From contig JBAKBP010000199.1 in assembly GCA_037953745.1 (NCBI GenBank), positions 289,231 to 353,230 on the forward strand: a stretch of DNA of 64,000 nt. The letters run 5' to 3'. The notes under the pieces were generated by a model, which was not told the origin of the DNA, did no database searches, and saw only the letters and a program-made list of their open reading frames with translations. The position numbers and the translations under genes are program-made. The DNA is from Lithodes maja. Its lineage: Eukaryota; Arthropoda; Malacostraca; Decapoda; Lithodidae. This document shows, piece by piece, positions 1 through 10,830 of the stretch; the first letter of the stretch is position 1; every line of letters starts with the position of its first letter.

Positions 1-176
1 ATTCTGAATCTGTTGTATGTGCGATGGTGAGTTACTTTGCTTGCATTGTGTGTGTCATCAGCGAATTTCGAGATTCTGCATCGCCAAACTAATGAGGTGA
101 AACTTCTTAAAATCTCCAAACTTATGGAGTGAAACAGAGAGAATCCAAAATACCCTCTCCTCCCTAGATAGGGAAC
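1..176. other. No recognisable feature
   Basis: AT-rich sequence with no coding match or repeat that I recognise. It ends at the TTAA boundary of the first MITE-like element. Confidence 0.5.
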
Positions 177-508
177 TTAATGGGAGATTTCCACTTAGTT
201 TTGTATTGTAGACCCCTTTCTCCCTCATATTAAGCTCCATTGCTTACGAAATTTACGACGTTCGCCCAATTAGTTTTGCAATTTTAAGAACTTTCACCCT
301 ATTTCTGTCAATTTTAAGACTTTTCGGGCCATGTAGAAGTCTATTTTTTCCTGGCGAGCGATAGCGAGCCTGTAATTTAACAAGAACCGGCCTTTGGCCG
401 GGAAATTTTTCTACAGAAAAATTTACAATTTAGTCTTAAAAGGGGTCAAGGGGGTGTAATTATAATCTTGATGGAGGTCTAGTGAACAAACTAAAAACCT
501 CCCCTTAA
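177..508. mobile_element. TTAA-bounded MITE-like element, family 1, copy 1
   Basis: A 332-bp non-coding unit that begins and ends with TTAA and ends in CCTCCCCTTAA. A second copy, alignable end to end, lies at 18304-18643; both contain the segments GCGAGCGATA, GGCCTTTGGCCGGGA and AGGTCAAGGGGGTG in the same order. Equal ends in two unrelated places show a discrete mobile unit. TTAA edges are the target signature of piggyBac-type transposases, so I infer a non-autonomous derivative; no transposase is present. The copies differ at many positions, so the insertions are old. Confidence 0.7.
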
Positions 509-667
509 GTTACTAGTTACCATTCTAGTTTTTGACATAGTAGGCTACCGTATATATGCTGCAGCAGGCAATACTGATCATTACGTTCATAATTATTGGA
601 ATAACAACACACCCTGACGGGCGATCAGCCAACCTTAACCATTATTATATACATGTAGCTTACTCAG
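509..667. other. Spacer between two TTAA elements
   Basis: No coding match. An ORF across the right part of this spacer continues into the next foldback element and is not supported as a gene. Confidence 0.4.
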
Positions 668-1036
668 TTAAGGGGGGTTACCGGCTTTTTTCTCTTTCTT
701 TCCTTTTCTCGCTTTCCCTGGCTTGTATCCATTCGGCCCCATTTAGCCAACTGTTTTAAGACGTTTATCCCTATCCAGGTGTCGATTTCTTATCGCTCGC
801 CAGCATTGTATGGAGAAATTCGGCTTCACCGGAGACATTTTTCTATCGAAAATGTATAAATTTAGCTTGCTGTCAAAACAAATAAATATATATGCTGGCT
901 CGCTACCGCTCGCCAGAAAACTATTGACATCTGGCTGGGGGTAAACGTCTTAAAACAGTAGGCTGAATGGGGCCGAATGGATACAAGCCAGAGCAAGAGA
1001 GAAAAGTAGAGAAAGAAAGCAGGTCACCCCCCTTAA
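668..1036. mobile_element. TTAA-bounded foldback MITE
   Basis: The left arm, about 668-805, is an imperfect inverted copy of the right arm, about 893-1036. Both outer ends read TTAAGGGGGG when taken inward. The arms share GGCTTGTATCCATTCGGCCC and GTTTTAAGACGTTTA in inverted order, and the inner ends contain CTCGCCAG. The loop is about 90 bp. The motif with GCGAGCG also occurs in family 1 next door, so the two may be related. A long-stem TTAA element of this kind is non-autonomous; the transposase source is unknown. Confidence 0.7.
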
Positions 1037-1540
1037 AGTTTACACATTCACACGCCTTCCATCCATGACTCCATGTGCCTGTGACGAGAGAGGTGAAATG
1101 ATATCCTCTGAGTGAGTTTACGGTATAATATGTGCGTTTTCTATCAATAACTATCAGATAAAATTATATTTTATGGGTCACTGTTATTATTATATGACCT
1201 GACTTGTATAAACTTATTCTCGATCCTTGATATACAGTATATCTTTCTTAAATAATATAATATGTAACAAAATTACGTGAATTTAACTTAAACTCTTGTG
1301 TAAGGAACACTAAATTTGTCAACCATTACCGTTATTTTCTAGTCTTTTTAATTGCACGTTTGATTGGCTTACCTAACTATTGTTTTGGGCCACACCCCTC
1401 CCTCCAGTCAGAATATTGGCTGCACACAGGAACAGGTGGCCCCACCAGGTAAAATAACCAGGTAAGAGGTCCGAACCTGGGTATTAATATGCAGGATTCG
1501 AAACTGCATAATAAATCATACACTTGTGCATTATTCTTTA
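1037..1540. other. Unclassified AT-rich DNA
   Basis: I see no coding match, clear repeat or RNA gene. An antisense ORF of 99 codons starting near 1676 shows no family resemblance. Confidence 0.4.
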
Positions 1541-1544
1541 ACTG

Positions 1545-1622
1545 ACTTAATAGCGTAATGCATAAATGCGCGGAATTTCGATGTGAGTATCCTAGGTTCG
1601 AGTCCTTGGAGTGCCACATGTA
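1545..1622 (+). repeat. Possible decayed tRNA-derived SINE head
   Basis: The sequence contains GGTTCGAGTCC, matching the pol III B box, with an A-box-like TAGCGTAATGC about 45 bp upstream. No full cloverleaf can be drawn, so this is not called a tRNA gene. It may be the head of an old SINE. Short B-box matches occur by chance, hence the low score. Confidence 0.25.
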
Positions 1623-1689
1623 TTTGTTGATTTCATTAATTGAGCTTAGAAGTAAAGTTGGTTGGTGAACACGCATAATAATATAAATA

Positions 1690-2025
1690 GGCGGTAAACG
1701 TCAGCTCCCCTTTATCGAATGCCTTACTGAAATCTAAATATATTATATCATATTCTTTGTCATTATCTACTGTTTCATATACTTTGGGAAAGAAGTCGAT
1801 AAATGAGACCCGTCGTGAATCCATGCTGACAGCAATTGGTGACGTTCTTAGTATGCTCTCTGAGTTTGTGTGCAATAAATTATTCTAATAATTTGCCTAC
1901 AACTGACGTCAAACTAATTGGATGATAATAGAAAGCATTAGATTTATCACCTTTTTTTGTATTACTGCTACCACATTTGCAAGTCTCAACTCATCAGGGA
2001 CTAGGCCCGAAATAAGATAATTATT
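1690..2025 (-). pseudogene. LINE reverse transcriptase relic (CR1/L2-like)
   Basis: Reading the minus strand and allowing for frame changes, a reverse transcriptase segment is visible: a relic of the xxWRxANVVPI-K block near 2000, then a decayed linker, then DIIYLDFSKAFDK near 1720, the first catalytic aspartate block. The intact LINE at 51870-53412 has the closely matching IIYLDFQKAFDKVPH, so both probably belong to the same broad clade. The fragment has stop codons and frameshifts, and no finger-to-palm continuation lies to its left, so it is dead and truncated at both ends. Confidence 0.65.
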
Positions 2026-2033
2026 TAATAGTG

Positions 2034-2650
2034 CAGGGTGGATGGGACTGGTTAGCTTTGGTCGGCAACCCATCTAGGGTAGACAACTATCCCTATACAA
2101 TCTGGGTAGACAGGACTCGTTAGCCATGGTCGGCAACCTGTCTAGGGGAGCAAACCCCACACAAACCGCCACACCCGCTGCTTTGCAGGTTAAGCCTCTT
2201 TGGGCGAAGGCTAGGCCCACAGCCAAAAACTGTGGCTGGGGGCTAGTTAGTGCAGGCAACCCCGTAAAATATGATTCAAACTTGCCTAATGGCGACTTGC
2301 TGACGGGGAGGGACTTACCTCAGGCCCAGTTATCGGGAGGCTTCCCTATCACTAGGCGGGTAATACTGGGCCAGCCGCAGTTCTGTGTGCGCGCACGGAT
2401 TGCATCCCTGCGGTTGGTTCTGGTGGGATACCCCAAGCCTCCTAGGTCCCACCCCTATAAAGATCTTGGGATAACCTCTGGGTGACAACCACCCGGGTTA
2501 GCCTGGAGCTCGATACCTGGTGATAGTGATCTCCAATGTTGGCAACCTATACTAAAACATGACTAAGACCAACAAGAGCCATCGCAGTATAGCCTATGCA
2601 CCAGACGTGAAGGGAAGTACTCCCAGCGAGATCTTTAGGTGAAGTATATG
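2034..2650. repeat. Unclassified GC-richer block with a short tandem duplication
   Basis: The block starts with two diverged copies of a unit about 65 bp long. Copy 1 begins near 2038 and copy 2 near 2103; both share GGTCGGCAACC and TCTAGGG. The remainder is GC-richer than its surroundings and includes a 119-codon plus-strand frame (2126-2485) without recognisable motifs. It may be the leader of an undetermined retroelement, but I cannot assign it. Confidence 0.35.
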
Positions 2651-3720
2651 GATTGCTAAACATTTTGCTTCACTACCTGATGGTCTCCTTTGCTGTTTTT
2701 TCTGTGCCTCAGTTACAAAAAGAGCAGTTCTAGCTTGATCTTAAGATACACACACTCTTGCATTCTTACATGAAACCCCATCACTGCACACCCTACACTA
2801 TCTTAACTTTTTTCCAATTTCTTATTTTGGCGTAGGGATGTGGCTATCCCACCACCCGCCACTTTAGTGGTGCAATTAGCTTCTGTAGCAGTGGACCACT
2901 GGTTCCTATCTTTAGCACATTCCTGTTTTTGGTATGTTTTCAGCCTGGGGCCCACTGGGGTAAATAAAATAGCAAAACGGTAGTGGAACTCCCATCCAGG
3001 TAAGGGACTGCTCTGGGTCTGCTGCTTCAGTGCTAAGGGTCATAATCCATGGTGGAAATGGCACTATGGAGTGGGTCAGTGGGGGCATGTCTGGGAGCCT
3101 GGAGGCGGTTTCTGCCATGGCCATCCATTTTGGAACACTTCATCTGGAAACGAGGCGTCAGATTGATAATGATGACCATTAGACTATTCTCTGCATTTTA
3201 GATAAGATATCTAGGAATCAAAGGGGTAAACACTATTTCAATTTACTCTCTAGATTCGGTAAGTTCTTCCTAAACTGAGGAAAGTCTTCTAATAACAGCC
3301 AGAATAAACTTACAAATTTGTTTCATATTCTTCAAAGGGTTAAAATATGGGTATTGTAGCTGGTTCAAATAATCCACACTGAGATAGTTCATATATATTT
3401 ATTACTTTAGGCTGATACAGATAATCCGTTGGGTAATAGGTTCCTCTTGGTACTCCAGGCTTCGAGGAGTGAGGCTGAGATGACCCCTAGCTGACTCCAT
3501 AGTTGATGAGGGAATGGTTACAATGGTGAAATATATCAGAAATCAATAATCAATGGAATCAATATTACATATTACATAATCAATAATCAATTGTTAAACG
3601 AATGTAAATATACCGTAGCCGTGGCCACCGCTGTCGCCGCATTCGACCAGTTCTCAGTATCATAACAAACCCTCAGTATCATTTCCCACCTCCCACAATA
3701 ACCGCTTAATGTAATGTTCG
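2651..3720. other. No recognisable feature
   Basis: I see no coding match or RNA gene. Around 3540-3600 the sequence is low-complexity, with repeated AATCAATA-type words. Confidence 0.4.
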
Positions 3721-3724
3721 AGTT

Positions 3725-3990
3725 TTCACCCATTGCAAGATACACCGAGTACTGCCTCTGGTATGTATATAAACTAGGTTAGGCCATTTATTTGCAGATA
3801 TATGGGTATCGATATATGACAAAAACCGGGAGTAAACACTGATTCTAGGCTCCCGACTGCCATAACTGACCTACTTAATTTCACCATAAAAACTGAACCA
3901 CTTTGTCTAGAGACTTTTAGTCTTCACCCATTGTAAGATAAGGAGTACTGCCGCTGGATATACAGTATGTATATAACATAGGTTAGGCAA
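3725..3990. repeat. Pair of diverged direct repeats of about 70 bp
   Basis: The stretch at about 3725-3795 (TTTTCACCCATTGCAAGATA, then GAGTACTGCC and a GTATGTATATAA block, then GGTTAGGC) recurs at about 3915-3990 with the same order of words. The spacing is about 190 bp. The 3990-4275 part has an A-run at 4037-4051 and no recognised gene. Confidence 0.5.
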
Positions 3991-4275
3991 TTTTTGTTGG
4001 AGTCTTTATAAGCGCGCCAAAATGCCAAGAATTCGGCAAAAAAAAAAAAAAACCCGGTTCCAGTGCTAGTGTAAAGGTTTAAAGGGCCGAGTGACGTCGG
4101 TTGAACTTTCCTTAGTGCAGCCTCAACACTTTGCGGACCCTTGTTATTGAAGGCCATACAGCTTGGGGTATATTTAATAGTTTGTCACTAATTATACATG
4201 GAAGGAAAATTATAATGGAAATACATATGAATTATATACAATATTCCATAATGGTTACAAATGTAATTATCTCCC

Positions 4276-4490
4276 TCAATCATTCTTGCCTTCATCCTAT
4301 GACTTAAACTGCTTTAAACTTCGAATGTCCAGAAATTTTGACCCAAACGTCCCTTGAATTTAGTTCTGTTACTCTTTTGGCTTGGAGGGACGTACTCGTT
4401 ACAGGCAAACAGCGTCTTGTCTCCTTCATAAACATAACAAAATAGTCTCATATACAAGTTAGCATAATAATAATAATAATAATAATTGAA
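4276..4490 (+). pseudogene. 3' end of a LINE (same family as 58350-59571)
   Basis: The frame starting near 4286 encodes SSYDLNCFKLRMSR followed by a short tail and a TGA stop. This matches the extreme C-terminus of the LINE reverse transcriptase ending at 59471 (SSYDLNCFKLRVSR). The downstream sequence also aligns with that LINE's 3' UTR, including GTTACTC/GTCACTC and the GGCA-xxC block. The copy ends in an (AAT)n run at 4465-4488, a plausible microsatellite-like 3' tail. It is therefore a severely 5'-truncated insertion of the same family. Confidence 0.75.
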
Positions 4491-4568
4491 GTGACAGGGT
4501 TGGCGAGAACGGTCTCCAGTACATTTAAGATTGCAAACATCAAAGTAAGGAGGGAACAAAGAAAGCCA

Positions 4569-4958
4569 AGTGTAGTGAATGTCTATAACTGTGGTGGAAT
4601 ATAAACTTTGACTGCTGCTTTCTCTTTACTTTGTACAATTATATTACACTGTATATACAAAGATGAAGCCGTCAGACAAGCATGTCTTTAGGCTGTGGCG
4701 TTTTGTGGTCAACTGCCTTCAGGAAAGCATCCAAAAATTACTATGTATCTGAATCATGCTCACTGCTTCGAACTCTACAATTAAATATGATAAATACATC
4801 GAGATAGTTACTGAACTCTAGAATAAATAATAGGTTCGATACTTCATGAGCGAGATAGTCAATGCAAGTGAAACTGATAAGAATCTATACATAGTGAACT
4901 ATTAATGAGACAGAACCAATACACAATCCTTATATCTGAACCATTGATTTTCTCCACA
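4569..4958 (-). repeat. Candidate 3' LTR of BEL-1 (unproven)
   Basis: Downstream of the BEL-1 stop codon, the minus strand has a purine-rich GGCCGGGGGAA tract immediately before TGTGGAGAAAATC. This looks like a polypurine tract followed by an LTR start at 4958. A matching CA-type end could be at 4569 (ACTACA on the minus strand). No second copy exists in the window to confirm the boundaries, since the 5' half of BEL-1 is missing. Confidence 0.25.
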
Positions 4959-5392
4959 TTCCCCCGGCCAAGATGACGAAGTGTACGAAGTCATAAATAT
5001 GCTAAAGTTAACAAGTTTTGAGCAAAATAGCTGATAAGATTGTGGAGTCAAATTTCTTTCAATACCCCATAAAATGACAAACTTATGATTTTTTACAACT
5101 CCCAAATAACATTAACAAGGTACTTTTAAGACTTTCTCACAATACAAGCAAGACTAATTCCTTAATTCCTTAAGTCCCCCAAAGGTCATTGAGTAGCTTT
5201 TAAGACTATCACATATTATAAGCTAAAGCTAATCTCAAGAGGTTTAATTAACTACAAATCAGGTAAAATCTTTGATACCTATGAAAATAACTCCCTAGAC
5301 TTAAGTTATCTGAACTGGTAAACAGTAAGTTACTGTTAATTTGAACTGTTCAATAAACCGAAAACTATATTCTATCTCCTAATCTAGAACAT
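4959..5392 (-). other. Presumed 3' untranslated part of BEL-1
   Basis: AT-rich, non-coding sequence between the BEL-1 stop codon and the candidate polypurine tract. No independent feature seen. Confidence 0.3.
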
Positions 5393-6046
5393 TCAAGTCT
5401 TCTGCCATCGTAGACGAGCTTGTAATGCTGCATCACCGGTCAGTCTCGCTGGTCTTGTGGAAGAGTTAGGAGGTTCGATCTTGTCTGCCATCTGCTTGTG
5501 ACCCACGTTTTCTCTTCCCGAACCAGATGCTGAAGGGGAAGACCTGCACGATACCACTTGCGCAGGGACCACATCTCTCGTCCTAGGGTCAGGTGCAGTG
5601 GAATCCTCTTCAGCAGGGCCTGTCCAAGGTTCTACATACTTCTGTGGGCTAGAGAACTCTGATAAGGGAAGGGACTGGGAACTACATTCAATTGGATATA
5701 GCAAACATACCGGTCGAACTAACTCCCCTGCAGGTGTACGAACGGTAACTGTTCTAACATATCCATCTCGACCCCAGTACAACTTTATTATTCTCCCCAA
5801 CTTCCAAGAAAGTCTCTGACCCGAGCCTTTACTCAACACAACATAATTTAACGAAACTGTTCTAGCAAGATTACTGCCACCCCTGTGCCTCTCTCTTAGT
5901 GCATACATGTACTCTGACTGCCAGCTTTTCCAAAAAGTCAGCCAATAGCTTAGTCCTATACTTCATACGACGTGTTAGATCAGCTGCAGTCAATCTGGTC
6001 ACTTCAGTGCAAGAAAACTTTGAACTTACAACAGGTAATGGAGTAA
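5393..6046 (-). pseudogene. BEL-1 polyprotein, C-terminal DUF5641-type region
   Basis: This is the end of a BEL/Pao polyprotein, the segment that follows the integrase core. The minus strand encodes a LADF...SEYMYALRERHRGG block and then LSWKLGRIIKLYWGRDGYVR and PVCLLYPIE, which parallel LCWKLGRIIDLFQGIDGLIR and PVVRLYPLE in BEL-2. The two reading frames meet near 5930, where a T-run causes a frameshift. Upstream the coding sequence is interrupted at exactly 6047 by a TTAA element, and integrase sequence resumes beyond 6481. The region is dead but easily recognised. Confidence 0.85.
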
Positions 6047-6481
6047 TTAACCCACTGAACCCCAGCGACGACAACGTGTCGTCGGCAATGTATGTAACGC
6101 TAAACCCCAGCGACGACAATGTGTCATCACTGAATATTATTCCGGTCCTATGGCACCTACAGGGCTCAGATTTGTATGGGAACTGTGTAAGTATCCCACA
6201 CAACCATGCCAATGGTTGAAAACTCTCAAAGTCCAACCGCGTGCGGGTGAGCGCACAAAAACCTGTTTTTAGGTGTTTTTGCCTTCAATTTTCCCCTCTT
6301 GTAAATCCGACTTTCGGGTGCACCGTAGGACCCCTTAATGACCTAGGGGATCGTTTTTTGGTGAGTTTTCCTTCATTCCTAACCCATTCCCAATTGTTTC
6401 TGGATTTTTTTTTTTTTTTTCAAAACCTGCCGGTCCCTGGTGGTACATTTATTATAAACTAGCTGGGGCTCAGTGGGTTAA
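6047..6481. mobile_element. TTAA MITE with 19-bp terminal inverted repeats
   Basis: The element starts with TTAACCCACTGAACCCCAG and ends with CTGGGGCTCAGTGGGTTAA, an almost perfect inversion. It splits the BEL-1 coding sequence so that one side ends in the integrase domain and the other resumes in the downstream domain, which independently proves the boundaries. The 435-bp interior is non-coding; a block with AACCCCAGCGACGACAA is duplicated at 6057 and 6107, and a T-run lies at 6404-6420. The TTAA target and CCC-type ends point to piggyBac-like mobilisation. Confidence 0.85.
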
Positions 6482-7290
6482 GTGCCCATGAAGCAAATGA
6501 GAGGGAGAAACTTACTTCATCTTCTAGATCATTACTAACGTATGAGAGAGGACGATCATTAATAATTGCTTCAACCTCTGTAATAAGAGTGTGAATTTCC
6601 TCAAAAGTTACAAACGAATGTCCCAAGCATTTCTTCAGTGCGCTTTTAGTCAACCCTATCAACCGCTCGTAAAAGCCCCCCTCCCAGGGAGCACTCGGTA
6701 TGATGAATTTCCATTCAACCTTCTGTTTCAACATGTAATCTTTGACTCTAGGATCTTCATAAATAGAGTGCAAAAACCTTGCTGCTGCTACAAAGGAACA
6801 GGCATTATCACTAATAACAAGTCGTGGCATTGACCTCCTACTGACAAATCTCCTGAACGCTTGCAAAAATGAACCTGTAGAGTTGTCAGACACCAACTCT
6901 AGATGTACCACTCTGGTCACTGTACATGTAAACAAAGCTACATAAGCCTTACTCTCTCCTTTGTGATTACGAACTAGCAGAGCACCAGTGTAGTCTAAGC
7001 CTGGTATTTCAAATGGTCGTGTCTCTTGTGTACGAAATAAAAGAAGAGGTGAATGTGGTGATTGGTCATAAGCTTTCCCACTTATCTTTCTACACAATGT
7101 ACATGTCCGCAACACTGCCCTAACCCTCTGCCTACAACGAGGAATCCACCAGTTTTGACATAAAAGAGCAATAGTCATGTTAGGCCCCCGGCCCCCCCAT
7201 GCTTACCTTGTTGATGTATCTCTTAAATGACAAGTTTGGTATATACAGTACATGATCAGGTGGGAGTAAAATAGTGTGTTTGGGTACGGT
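6482..7290 (-). pseudogene. BEL-1 integrase core
   Basis: From 7178 downward the minus strand encodes CQNWWIPRCRQ and CTLCRK (zinc-finger cysteines), PGLDYTGALLV with the first catalytic Asp, VISDNACSF with the second, and PWEGGFYERLIGLTKSAL with the catalytic Glu. This is the BEL-type DDE integrase that would insert the cDNA into chromosomes. The order of motifs matches BEL-2. Upstream, a frameshift near 7295 and stop codons near 7180 separate it from the RNase H part. The last codons run into the MITE at 6481. The catalytic triad itself is still present. Confidence 0.9.
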
Positions 7291-8262
7291 CATTCTAGTG
7301 GGTTTGTGAAAATCTTCCTCCGCAGTGTAGTACTCCGTCTACCAGTTTTAACTGAAGTTGTCTCACTATGCTTGGCATTTTGCTACAGTGAACTTTCTGT
7401 AAATATTGTATGGCATCTCCATAAACTTCCTCTTGTACAGATTTTATCCAGAATCTCTCTGATGCTTCTAATTCATGCACAGACATTTCAGTACTTGTCA
7501 CAGTCTTACTGGTGGACTGTTGATGTAGTTTAGCCTTCATTAATTTTACAAATCTTAACACCAAAGCTGTGACATGAAGAAGCTTAGTTAGTGAGCTGAA
7601 CCGTGCAACCTGAATGACTGGACCTCTTGTGTCAGATAAAATTGCAGGTAGAACTGTAACAGGTTCACTCACCTCTGCTAGACGTTGTTCCGAGGCACTC
7701 AAGCCGAGTACAGTTGCAGGCCACTCCGAGGAATTCTTTAGCCATCCGGGACCCTCGTGCCACAAACCTGACTTGAAGTAAGCCTTAGTAGTCATTCCTC
7801 GAGACAACAAATCTGCTGGATTACAAGGACTATTAACATACCTCCATTCAGACTGAGGAACAAGTTGCTTTATCTCAACCACATTTTGCCGTATGAAAGA
7901 TTTGAGTGGTTTATGGGTTTGTATCCAGTGTAAAACTATGTTGCTATCACTCCAGCAAAAGATCTGAACTCTATCCAATGTAGGTTCATAAGCTTTGACA
8001 ACATAGTCTACTAGTCTCGCAGAGAGATTTGTTGCAATCAACTCTAACTGTGGAAGTGTAGGGCATTTAATGGGTGTAACTCTCGCCTTTACCATACTCA
8101 GATCAACTTTCCCATCAGCCAAAGCATAGATTACTGTCCCATATGCCTTCATACCTAGCATCGCTGAAGACATGTAATTGAGAGTCTGGAGAAACATTGA
8201 TTTGTCTGTCTAACTTGCATGTAGTCTCACTCTTGAGGTCTTCCAACAATTTTAACCATGTA
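7291..8262 (-). pseudogene. BEL-1 RNase H region and pre-integrase linker
   Basis: This frame encodes the second half of the BEL RNase H domain and the linker to integrase. Recognisable blocks are PQLELIATNLSARLVDYV (catalytic Glu in LEL), FCWSDSNIVLHWI (catalytic Asp), RYVNSPCNPADLLSRG and WHEGPGWL; each has a counterpart in BEL-2 (PKLELAALLLSARL, VWSDRQIALSW, RYVSTRDNPSDIISRG, WHGPPWL). The N-terminal end of RNase H is cut off by a foldback element inserted at 8263. It is open for 300 codons, so decay is mostly by insertions and a few frameshifts. Confidence 0.9.
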
Positions 8263-8779
8263 CAGTCCCGGACAGATCAAACAGCAACATCCCGTCCACC
8301 AGCTGTGTGGTGTGGGGCTCTGCGGATTTGGTAACACTGGCAGGATGTGGGGAGGGATGTGGGGGGTTTAGGGGGGGTGTGGGAGGGTGAAGAGTCAGTA
8401 ATCATGGTATGGCTGGTGGGAGGGGGCAAACGAGTGACGGGGTAGGAGAGAACAGAGTGACAAGCAAATTTTCCTATAGAACAAGCTACTCCCACAGGAT
8501 TTTAAATTACACACACCTACAATATCACTGTATGCTACATTTAACAAATTTAACAGTCTGCTCTCCCCTACCTTGTCACTTATTTGCCCCCTCCCACCAG
8601 CCACACCATAATTGCTGCCTCTTCACCCTCCCAATTCCCCCCTAAACCCCCCCACATACCTCCCCTTATCACCCACCCACCCACATCCCTCCCACCTCCT
8701 GCCAGTGTTACCAAATCCGCAGAGCCCCTCACCACATAGTGGGTGGACGAGGTGTTGCTGTTTCATCTGTCCGGGACTG
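8263..8779. mobile_element. Foldback MITE inserted in BEL-1 (Tc1/mariner/pogo-like ends)
   Basis: The ends are CAGTCCCGGACAGAT and ATCTGTCCGGGACTG, and inverted similarity extends inward for more than 200 bp on each side. For example, TCTGCGGATTTGGTAACACTGGCAGG on the left is mirrored on the right near 8700. It interrupts the BEL-1 coding region between RNase H and reverse transcriptase. The left flank is TA and the right flank is TT followed by A, compatible with a mutated TA target duplication. CAGT-type ends at a TA site suggest the IS630/Tc1/mariner superfamily. No coding capacity. Confidence 0.75.
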
Positions 8780-10166
8780 TTACATTTTAGTTCATCAGGC
8801 ACCTCCTCATCCCAGCCAAAGTTTAATTTCCAAAGTTCTTGGAGAAGCATATGTGATCTAATAGTTACCGGAGTAATCCATCCAAGTGGGTCAAACACTC
8901 TCGCCGTTATCCGTAGAATCTGTCTCTCAATTATGGTTTCTGACGACCCCAGCTGGCGATTATGGTAGCCTAGTAGATCCTCTGCTGTATCCCACAGGAG
9001 TCCGAGCACTGTAGGGGTCTCATGGTCTGCGGAAAGATCTCCATTACTACTAGAACACTTACTCATTTTACTAGAATTTGACGCCCACTGGTGTAGAGTA
9101 AGATTAGCACCTTTCATAATTTCCTTGGCTTTATCATAGAATGCTAACATGCCTTGCTCTGTGTCATCAGTGTACTAAATGTTATCTGCATACAACCCTC
9201 TTTCTAACTCACTAGCCACTGCACAGTTAAACTTTCTGAGATGTCTAATTACTGCACACATGAGAAACTGGCTAGCAATAGACCCAAACAAACCTACCTT
9301 AAACCTGTATACTTTCCACTTACTGTTTGAACTATCTACATCACCCACCCATACGAAGCGAGTGACATTTATATCTGCCTCATCAAGTCCAATACGAAGA
9401 AAAGCTTTACTGATGTCTCCAAATAAAAATAATACATGCATAGCTACGAGTACGAAAGCGAAGTAGAAACTTCCCTAAATCTTGTAGCAATGAAGGTCCC
9501 GAATACAGGCAATCGTTCAGGCTTGGTACTCCAGGTTTACTCCTTGCTGAACAATCGTACACGATCCTGATCGGCGTAGACTCCGAAGCCTTCTGTACAC
9601 AGTGACGGGGCAAATAATGTACCAACTCGCCTTCTGGAACAGGAACATCAGTTACATCCTCTAGGAAATCATCAGCTATATGATTATTTATTATCTCATC
9701 ATACTTGTGCAGAAGCGATGAATCTTTTCTTAGCCTGGATAATAATGAATGCAATCTCCTATTAGCCAAGTCATAGATATCCGGTAGTGGAGAGTGATTA
9801 GGTTTCCATGGCAATTTCACATTGTACTTCCCATTCCCATCATAATGCACAGTCTTCTCAAAATTGCCTAAAACTGAATCATGTAATGGGTCAGGTATCT
9901 TGTCGTGTGTGATACCTATCACATCTGTTTCCCATAAACTCTGTAGGCTTATCTCGTCCCTTAGAGGAGATTCCTGGGAAGCAACATGAAGTAATGTAGT
10001 CACACCAGCATAATTATCACCCACTCTAGCATCTGTAGTGCCTGATTACATCGCTCCCAAATTAGATGGTATCAGATGAACATTATCTTGTGTTGTTTGA
10101 CCATAGACAAAGTTGTAGTATTGATCACCACCTATGATAATATCTAAATCATCAAAAATCTCCTTA
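8780..10166 (-). pseudogene. BEL-1 reverse transcriptase and preceding linker
   Basis: Three minus-strand frames together give a BEL reverse transcriptase. From right to left: a linker with DIIIGGDQYYNFVYGQ (about 10080-10140), the RT N-terminal half with LHSLLSRLRKD, RIVYDCSARSKPGVPSLNDC and YSGPSLLQDLGKFLLRFR (9480-9800), the palm region with GDISKAFLRIGLDEAD and FGSIASQFLMCAVIRHL, the YADNI active-site block near 9185, and the RT-to-RNase H connection with RVFDPLGWITPVTIRSHMLLQELWKLNF (8800-8910). Frameshifts lie near 9160 and 9425 and a stop near 10045. The second aspartate of the usual YxDD is Asn, as in BEL-2. Confidence 0.9.
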
Positions 10167-10830
10167 TTAGCCCGGGAGCTGCGGGGAGACTCTTAAGAGT
10201 TCCCCCGGCGGACTGCGGGAAGACTCTCCTGAGTAAGTAAAATAAAAAATCAACTTTTGACATCGAAAAAAAAAAAAATATATTTTTTTTATTTTTTTTT
10301 TGGCCCCTGGGCCATGCAAAATCTCAGTCCTCTACCTCCCCTCCTTCCCCACTTTCCTCCTATCCTTCAGTTATCACCTATTTTCCCTATTATTCCCTTA
10401 TTCTGAGGTATATTTTCGTGCTAACATTAGCGAGTTGCAAGCAGGGTGTTGTCATCACTGATGGCAATCGAGTGCAAGAGAATATCGATCGACTGTGTCT
10501 CAGTGGCCTTGGGGGAAATTGGCGGGAAGGTAGCTTGCCTCACCCATACATTATATAACTCGCGGGCTATATCTCCGATTTTGACCATCCAAACGCTGTT
10601 TTCACTAGTTTTATTGTTGTTTCAGGTTAATACCTTTATAATCAACCCATAATAGGCGCATATGGATAATTATTAATGCTATTAATGGTACAATGAATAT
10701 TTTAGTGACGGAAACACCTCAAATACGTCAGCACAGGGGGACGTTTTCAATTACCCCCGTGCGCACTTCAGAGGTTAGTAGTATGATCTGCCAAAACGAA
10801 GCCTTGTAATTTCATTTGCTTGACAATTAA
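10167..10830. mobile_element. Partial TTAA-type repeat inserted in BEL-1
   Basis: BEL-1 coding sequence stops at 10166 and resumes about 10840. The insert begins TTAGCCCGGGAGC, close to the TTAACCCGGCAAGC start of the element at 18727-19373. Both share a pyrimidine-rich stretch with CCCTCCTTCCCCAC followed by TTATCACCTATTTTCCCT. The right end is not clear; a TTAA lies at 10827-10830, but no inverted terminal repeat is seen there. I interpret it as a truncated or decayed relative of the 18727 element. Confidence 0.5.

Noticed and set aside
2126..2485. 119-codon plus-strand ORF
   Set aside because: No recognisable domain, low-complexity composition, and it lies across an unclassified repeat block.
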